Shown: one piece after another, positions 20,641 through 24,833 of the stretch
Position numbering within the stretch: the first letter of the stretch is position 1
Layout: every line of letters begins with the position of its first letter
Origin: a virus
Direction: 5' to 3' (one strand)
DNA length: 24,833 nt
Virus record (IMG/VR): IMGVR_UViG_3300047667_000625
Span: 1 to 24,833 of that record
The notes under the pieces: generated by a model
The model's database searches: none
The model's input: only the letters and a program-made list of their open reading frames with translations
What the model was told of the DNA's origin: nothing
Translations under genes and position numbers: made by a program

Positions 20641-21714
20641 TTATCCTATTGTCCATTTGTGGCGCGGCACTAATTTTACTTTATCGCGCGCCGCCACGTA
20701 GCCTTCGCCGCCACGCTCATTACCTATATGTGATGTTATGTCCATTTCTGCATCATCAAATTGGTTTATTACTTGATTTTTTAGTGATTGTATTTTAAGA
20801 ACAATATCAAATAGTATAGTGTACTGTTCAAATTCTGGTGAGTTTAAAATCTTTTCCTGTTTGTTTTTGCTTACTTTGCTGGTTGTCAACCAATTTGAGA
20901 ACTCTGACTTTAGTTTGTCCCATTGCTTTGTGCGGCTTATCTGGTTTACATAGGTGTAGATAATATTGCGGATATCGCTAAGTCCTTGTTGTGGTTCCAC
21001 TAATTTGTCAATTAGTTGCGCATTTTGTTGTACTTGTGTGCGCAATTCCCCAATACCTTTGATATCTGTCTGCGGCGTTTGCTGCACTGTTATTGGTGGC
21101 ATTACAAACAAGTTGCCTTCTTGCAGCATATCTGATGAAGCTCGTGTTGTATTACCGTCAGAGGATGTAAATGTATGTATTACCACACCAGCTAAACTCT
21201 GGGCGATACGCTTACCAATTACACTCTGTTGTTTGACTGCATAGGTCACTTTGTTGGGAGTGAAAATATAATGGCCAGATTTAAGTGCAGGTGTGTCCTT
21301 ATACAATAAGTCACCATGAATAAATCCACGCATGGTCGCAGGGGTAGCCTGTTCAAATGATGGCCAAATCTTTGCCATACCTGCTGCAAATTTGCGGCGG
21401 TTGGCGTCTGCATCTTTACCACGATTAAGCAACATGGATTCCAGATCCTGTGCACTCTTGACCTTACCATCATAACCCTTGGCACTGAATCCTGCTATGT
21501 CAGTTAAAATAAAATCGCCTGCATCATCACGTCCAAAAATTACGGCTGGTGTGCCATCCCATTTAATACTTACATCGCTTACATCAGATCCAAAGCGGGC
21601 AAGTACATCAAGCGCTCGTAGAGCACCAGCGCTGCCATCTACAAATACTAAATCTTCTAAATGTTGCAGATTGCGGCCTACAGGCGCCTCAGTAAGTAGC
21701 TGTGAGTATCTCAT
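20641..21714 (-). CDS. Nucleotidyltransferase of the DNA/RNA ligase superfamily type (KWDG)
   Basis: A 357-residue protein with the mark of covalent nucleotidyltransferases. SIKWDGTPAVIFG (49-61) holds K51 as the candidate AMP- or GMP-accepting lysine of motif I (KxDG). Later, GFIHGDLLYKDTP resembles the middle motif, and GGEGYVAA (335-342, E337) and VKLVPRHKW (346-354) are like motifs IV and V. Such proteins are common in marine T4-like phages, with unproven substrate; RNA or DNA end sealing or capping are candidates. The ATG at 21714 overlaps the preceding stop as ATGA. Its partner is the polymerase-beta-type gene just upstream, so both are likely made together. Confidence 0.86.
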   Translation of the reverse strand: MRYSQLLTEAPVGRNLQHLEDLVFVDGSAGALRALDVLARFGSDVSDVSIKWDGTPAVIFGRDDAGDFILTDIAGFSAKGYDGKVKSAQDLESMLLNRGKDADANRRKFAAGMAKIWPSFEQATPATMRGFIHGDLLYKDTPALKSGHYIFTPNKVTYAVKQQSVIGKRIAQSLAGVVIHTFTSSDGNTTRASSDMLQEGNLFVMPPITVQQTPQTDIKGIGELRTQVQQNAQLIDKLVEPQQGLSDIRNIIYTYVNQISRTKQWDKLKSEFSNWLTTSKVSKNKQEKILNSPEFEQYTILFDIVLKIQSLKNQVINQFDDAEMDITSHIGNERGGEGYVAARDKVKLVPRHKWTIG

Positions 21715-22511
21715 GCACTCTGTTCTTTCCATTGTGGTTCTTTACGCAGATTATCAAGTAATTGAGCACCAGCCTGGTCGCCCAGTAATGCCATAATTGA
21801 TTCCATGCTACCTAAATCCTTACTTGATGCAGATTTGCCCAATAGCATACGTGCAATCTCATTTATATCATCGGTTACAAGGTTCTCCTTTTTACCTGAT
21901 TCATCACGAGAAAACAACCCCTGATAGGGCGACCAAAGCATATTTTTTTGTTTAGCAAGTGCTGCCATCGCGATATGTTTGTTGACGCCTTTGAACTTGC
22001 TGCCTTGTGGAATTTCATGTGTATGGAATGTTGCAGCAATTTTAGCTTTTGGTACTACCATAATATCTACTTGATGAGCAACACCTGCAATTTTAACACG
22101 AACATGTACGCTTACGCCACTTTGCCCAGTTTGAAATCCTGCCTGATCATACATTGCCCGCAATGCCTTTTTAATAGCTGCGGGCTGTTCTTGATTGGTG
22201 GACTTGGCAAGTTGATCTTGGTCAACAATTATATCAAGATCACCACTTATTTTGCCTGGAGTTGGAGATGCGCTACTCCCAATAGGAATCGCTTTGGTGC
22301 CGGCTTTGCTCAGTACACCATTAATAGCTTGCATAATTGCTGGAATTTTATCATGCGCGAAAGGGGTAACATCGCCAAATATTTTACCCCCTTCATCAAG
22401 TATAGTTGCCTTGATTGGTGATGTTAGGGAAACTCCCTTAGCTCTATTTCCGCGCAGGTTCCGCATGATGCGTCGCTTACTCCCCCCGCTTAGGATATCC
22501 TCTATTCTCAT
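21711..22511 (-). CDS. Polymerase-beta-type nucleotidyltransferase
   Basis: A 266-residue protein with the active-site layout of the polymerase-beta nucleotidyltransferase superfamily: PIGSSASPTP (G78, S79) followed by ISGDLDIIVD with D91 and D93, then VAHQVDIMVV with D149 as the third carboxylate. These would bind the two metals and transfer a nucleotide to an RNA, protein or small molecule. The substrate cannot be told from sequence. The C-terminal part has LGKSASSKDLGSMESIMALLGDQAG. The start lies within the previous gene (35-base overlap) without a good ribosome site, so translation is probably coupled. The stop overlaps the ligase-type partner as ATGA. Confidence 0.85.
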   Translation of the reverse strand: MRIEDILSGGSKRRIMRNLRGNRAKGVSLTSPIKATILDEGGKIFGDVTPFAHDKIPAIMQAINGVLSKAGTKAIPIGSSASPTPGKISGDLDIIVDQDQLAKSTNQEQPAAIKKALRAMYDQAGFQTGQSGVSVHVRVKIAGVAHQVDIMVVPKAKIAATFHTHEIPQGSKFKGVNKHIAMAALAKQKNMLWSPYQGLFSRDESGKKENLVTDDINEIARMLLGKSASSKDLGSMESIMALLGDQAGAQLLDNLRKEPQWKEQSA

Positions 22512-22749
22512 TTACTTTTCTTATTCCTCGTTCAAACTTTTTAGGATCTTGTGTCTTAATTGCATTTAACAGTCGCTTTGTCAAGTCATTTGCAGTTTCT
22601 TCATCGTAAGTTTCGCTTATTAGATTCAGAAGATTCTCAGTTCCAGCAATGATATTTATTGCCTTGCTTTCAATAAAATGCGCCTTATCAGTGTGGCGTT
22701 CAATACGACTAATTTCTTCAAGAATACTACGGGTACGCTTTGTTGCCAT
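22477..22749 (-). CDS. Unknown small protein
   Basis: A 90-residue helical, charged protein that resembles small proteins near replication genes in marine T4-like phages, though I cannot name it. Visible pattern: ATKRTRSILEEISRIERHTDKAH, NIIAGTENLLNLIS, ANDLTKRLLNAIKTQDPKKFERGIRKVNENRG. AAGGA lies before the ATG, with a CATAAATA about 20 bases upstream. It overlaps the polymerase-beta-type gene by 35 bases. Confidence 0.8.
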   Translation of the reverse strand: MATKRTRSILEEISRIERHTDKAHFIESKAINIIAGTENLLNLISETYDEETANDLTKRLLNAIKTQDPKKFERGIRKVNENRGYPKRGE

Positions 22750-22770
22750 TTATAGATCCTTTTCCAATGT

Positions 22771-22777
22771 TATTTAT
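22771..22777 (-). promoter_or_regulatory. Late-promoter-like CATAAATA
   Basis: Minus-strand ATAAATA, preceded by C, lies 21 bases before the ATG at 22749 in the short gap after the helicase gene. It would drive the small gene and the nucleotidyltransferase pair. Confidence 0.55.
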
Positions 22778-22780
22778 GTG

Positions 22781-24151
22781 TTATTCACTTCGCCGCAGTA
22801 TCGATTTAAGTTTGTCAGCGTTGTTGATGGCTTTTTCAGTATTTGGAATTGAGTCGCTTGGCGACTTTTTACTGAGTTTATCATATAAGCCGTTGCTTGT
22901 ATGTGTTTCTGCGTCATTCTCATCCTCTTCAAGATCACGTATCCGTAAACTATCATTGTCAAACCCAAGATCAACCTTTGTACCAACACCACTGCTTGAA
23001 CGGGTCTTCATAAACTGAACCTGTATTCTACCACGCTCTTTCATTGCACGACTGCTAAAGATACCAATTACATTATCTGCTGTTTGGATTTTTGTTAGTC
23101 CGCCAGCAATGTGACTATGATCAAATTCAACTTCATCAACAGCATTACGGTTCAACTGTGATGCAGTTGCAAAAAGATAGTTGCCTTCCATTGCAAAGTT
23201 GCGCAATTCTTCTGATACATGCTTGTCTTTTTGTGAGATGTTGTCACTTGAGATCTTAACTTTGGCAGGATTCATCAAGTCCAAATAGTCCAGCAATACA
23301 CAATCAACTTTTAAATTGTTTTGGATTTGATATTCTTTAATATATGCTTTTAGGTCATTTATGTTTATACCATTTGGTAATTGCACAAGTTGCAATCCAC
23401 CACTCTTTTTCCCCTTCATTACAATCTTTAGAGCTACGTCTTCCAGATTACTGAATAGTTGTTTTGTATTATAACCAGTAAGCATACTGTCCAAGCGCAT
23501 GCCACAAAGATCTTCCGAAAGTTCAAGTGACACATACAGTACATTAAATCCTTTTTCAACCCAGTTTAGTGCCAGGTTCTGTAGAAATAGTGATTTGCCT
23601 GCGCCGGAACCACCCGCAAAGATATTAAGCTCGCCACGGTTAAATCCACCATACAACGGATAGTCCATTGTTGCCCAGCCGGTGCTTGTGCCGCCCTTGT
23701 CTGCCATGATGCGCTGCAAACGCTCAGCTGGATTTTGCCAGTAGTTTGTGCCTAATTCTTTAGCAAGGCCGATTTGGACTGCATTTTTAATTAGTTCTTC
23801 AACTGCTCCATACTCTTTCTTTTCCAGTTTATCTGCTGACGCTAGGATTGCTAGCTCAAGTGCTTTGTGCCTGCAAAACCTTTCAAAATCATCCAAGAAC
23901 CATTTCCGATGATCACTACCAGCAGTTCCAATGTCTTGCAAATCAAGACCAGTCTTTGCCTTAATTTGCTTGCGTTCTGGTACACTGCCATAGTCGGCCA
24001 CATAGTCACGTAAAAATTTTACAGAGTCGCGCATGGCACGATCGAAATATTTTTCATCCAAAATGCTGTTGCATCTCACAAACAAATCATGGTCGCTTAC
24101 TAAAAACTCCACGTATAATTTTTGTAGTTCTGTATTGTATTCTTCTGCCAT
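22781..24151 (-). CDS. Replicative DNA helicase, T4 gp41-like (DnaB fold)
   Basis: A hexameric DNA-unwinding motor at the replication fork, related to T4 gp41 and DnaB. The 456-residue protein has an N-terminal helical domain, then the RecA-like core: STGWATMDYPLYGGFNRGEL leading to Walker A GGSGAGKS (180-187), YVSLELSE (206-213), Walker B VDCVLLDYLD (282-291) and the conserved SQLNR (331-335). The region after about 370 holds VQFMKTRSS, with the arginine and lysine typical of the C-terminal core. The tail is acidic and probably flexible. It overlaps the upstream gene as TAATG. The primase fragment two genes upstream fits a gp41-gp61 pair. Confidence 0.95.
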   Translation of the reverse strand: MAEEYNTELQKLYVEFLVSDHDLFVRCNSILDEKYFDRAMRDSVKFLRDYVADYGSVPERKQIKAKTGLDLQDIGTAGSDHRKWFLDDFERFCRHKALELAILASADKLEKKEYGAVEELIKNAVQIGLAKELGTNYWQNPAERLQRIMADKGGTSTGWATMDYPLYGGFNRGELNIFAGGSGAGKSLFLQNLALNWVEKGFNVLYVSLELSEDLCGMRLDSMLTGYNTKQLFSNLEDVALKIVMKGKKSGGLQLVQLPNGININDLKAYIKEYQIQNNLKVDCVLLDYLDLMNPAKVKISSDNISQKDKHVSEELRNFAMEGNYLFATASQLNRNAVDEVEFDHSHIAGGLTKIQTADNVIGIFSSRAMKERGRIQVQFMKTRSSSGVGTKVDLGFDNDSLRIRDLEEDENDAETHTSNGLYDKLSKKSPSDSIPNTEKAINNADKLKSILRRSE

Positions 24152-24414
24152 TAACTATATATTATTCCCTGTCGCAATTGGTGCAATTCATATTCACCGT
24201 CTATTGTAAAATCACTAAGCTTCCATATAATGTATTCTTCATCTGTAAGATATATGAAATACTGTGATTTATGATTTGTATAATTTCTTGTATCATTAAA
24301 AGTAAAATTAAGTTGTACCGCTGACGTTCGCCATATTGCTGACCCATACCAAGACCATCTGGGTTCATTGACTACTTTTATAATGTGTGTTGTCACTTCT
24401 TGACTATAACGCAA
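24151..24414 (-). CDS. Unknown small protein
   Basis: An 87-residue protein between primase and helicase. It starts at TTG 24414, six bases after AGGA, one base from the primase stop. The pattern is rich in Tyr and Trp: EPRWSWYGSAIWRTSAVQLNF, SQYFIYLTDEEYIIWKLSDF. A small beta-rich domain is likely. It could be a primosome-linked factor by position only. Confidence 0.72.
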   Translation of the reverse strand: MRYSQEVTTHIIKVVNEPRWSWYGSAIWRTSAVQLNFTFNDTRNYTNHKSQYFIYLTDEEYIIWKLSDFTIDGEYELHQLRQGIIYS

Positions 24415-24415
24415 C

Positions 24416-24833
24416 TCATTTCCTAAGGTATTTCTTTGCTAGTACTTTAATCTTAGTGGGATTGTCAGTAGCAGCTTGTATTACGGATTGTAAAACAAAT
24501 GCACGACCATATTCATTCGCTGCACTATTGGCATCTTTATGTTGCTCCATCCATTCTGGAAAAGAAACAGACCAACCTTCTTTTATAGCTGGCTCTATTA
24601 ATTCATTACCAGCATGGTCAGCATCTGGCAATAATACAATACGCTTGCGTGTCTGTTTAATCAAACTTGCTTGCTCTTCGCTCAGGCTATTACTCCCTAA
24701 TGCTACTCCGTCTATACTTATAGCGTCAAAATCGCCTTCCACTACAATTATTATATTTCTGTCAGGTTTTTGCCTATCAAGATTGAATACATAGTGTGGT
24801 GGCTTTGACAACAGATATTTGGGTGTTTTGCTA
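24416..24833 (-). CDS. DNA primase, C-terminal TOPRIM part (N-terminus off the right edge)
   Basis: The open frame continues past the right edge with no start, so the gene is partial; about 138 residues are visible. A TOPRIM domain is clear: IIIVVEGDFDAISIDGVALG (E as the first catalytic acid), then RIVLLPDADHAGNELIEPA with the DxD pair. A KDANSAANEYGRAF stretch follows, as in the C-terminal part of T4 gp61-like primases. It would lay RNA primers with the helicase encoded downstream. Confidence 0.9.
   Translation of the reverse strand, partial: SKTPKYLLSKPPHYVFNLDRQKPDRNIIIVVEGDFDAISIDGVALGSNSLSEEQASLIKQTRKRIVLLPDADHAGNELIEPAIKEGWSVSFPEWMEQHKDANSAANEYGRAFVLQSVIQAATDNPTKIKVLAKKYLRK

Noticed and set aside
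1-24833. tRNA genes and genes on the plus strand
   Set aside because: No cloverleaf-like sequence was noticed in the gaps, and every recognisable protein motif is on the minus strand; a covariance-model scan would settle the tRNA question.

Overview
The window looks like part of the genome of a lytic, T4-like marine myovirus that infects a low-GC Gram-negative bacterium, probably an alphaproteobacterium. The DNA is AT-rich, every credible gene lies on the minus strand, and genes are packed with TAATG, ATGA or GTGA overlaps or short gaps. T4-like signs are a gp41-type DnaB-fold helicase beside a TOPRIM primase fragment, a PAAR spike protein beside a fibre-like protein, and many copies of ATAAATA, the core of the T4 late promoter, just upstream of minus-strand genes. 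The host guess rests on the S21 protein, whose VRDNNV...EGVFKEM...FEKPS core resembles alphaproteobacterial S21.

Transcription runs from right to left. Region A (24833-20641): primase, a small unknown protein, replicative helicase, a small conserved-looking protein, a polymerase-beta-type nucleotidyltransferase and a ligase-type (KWDG) nucleotidyltransferase. Region B (20636-14424): a run of mostly unrecognised, probably virion or prohead-associated proteins, including an acidic Asp/Met-repeat protein, a small very basic protein and a tail-anchored coiled-coil protein. Several share a short RLxxLSG/LNES-like peptide near one end. Region C (14344-9490): a RecB/Cas4-like nuclease, an unknown protein, a monomeric class II (B12-dependent) ribonucleotide reductase, two small related proteins, a macro-domain protein and a glutaredoxin. 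Region D (9489-6493): an unknown small protein, the PAAR spike tip and a 775-residue fibre-like protein. Region E (6415-2768): small unknown proteins, a cyclic-phosphate receiver-like (cREC) protein, an exported SleB-type cell wall hydrolase, a degenerate staphylococcal-nuclease-like protein, a membrane coiled-coil protein and an unknown protein. Region F (2715-1096): translation factor IF-3, ribosomal protein S21, small heat-shock protein Hsp20 and the N-degron adaptor ClpS. A partial gene with a possible PD-(D/E)XK signature runs off the left edge.

The most striking part is region F. IF-3 has no canonical start at the right place. Its full-length frame begins at an AUU codon with a good Shine-Dalgarno sequence, as in the autoregulated E. 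coli infC, and a sigma-70-type promoter lies just upstream. S21 overlaps its end. Hsp20 and ClpS follow, each with a late-promoter-like ATAAATA/GTAAATA sitting in the loop of a perfect inverted repeat. The same promoter-in-a-hairpin layout occurs upstream of two other genes. In one (4875-4911) the Shine-Dalgarno sequence is in the downstream arm, so read-through RNA would hide it while RNA started at the late promoter would expose it. This is the switch known for T4 gene e and soc. The phage may therefore reprogramme host translation early through IF-3 and S21, and protein folding and turnover late through Hsp20 and ClpS.
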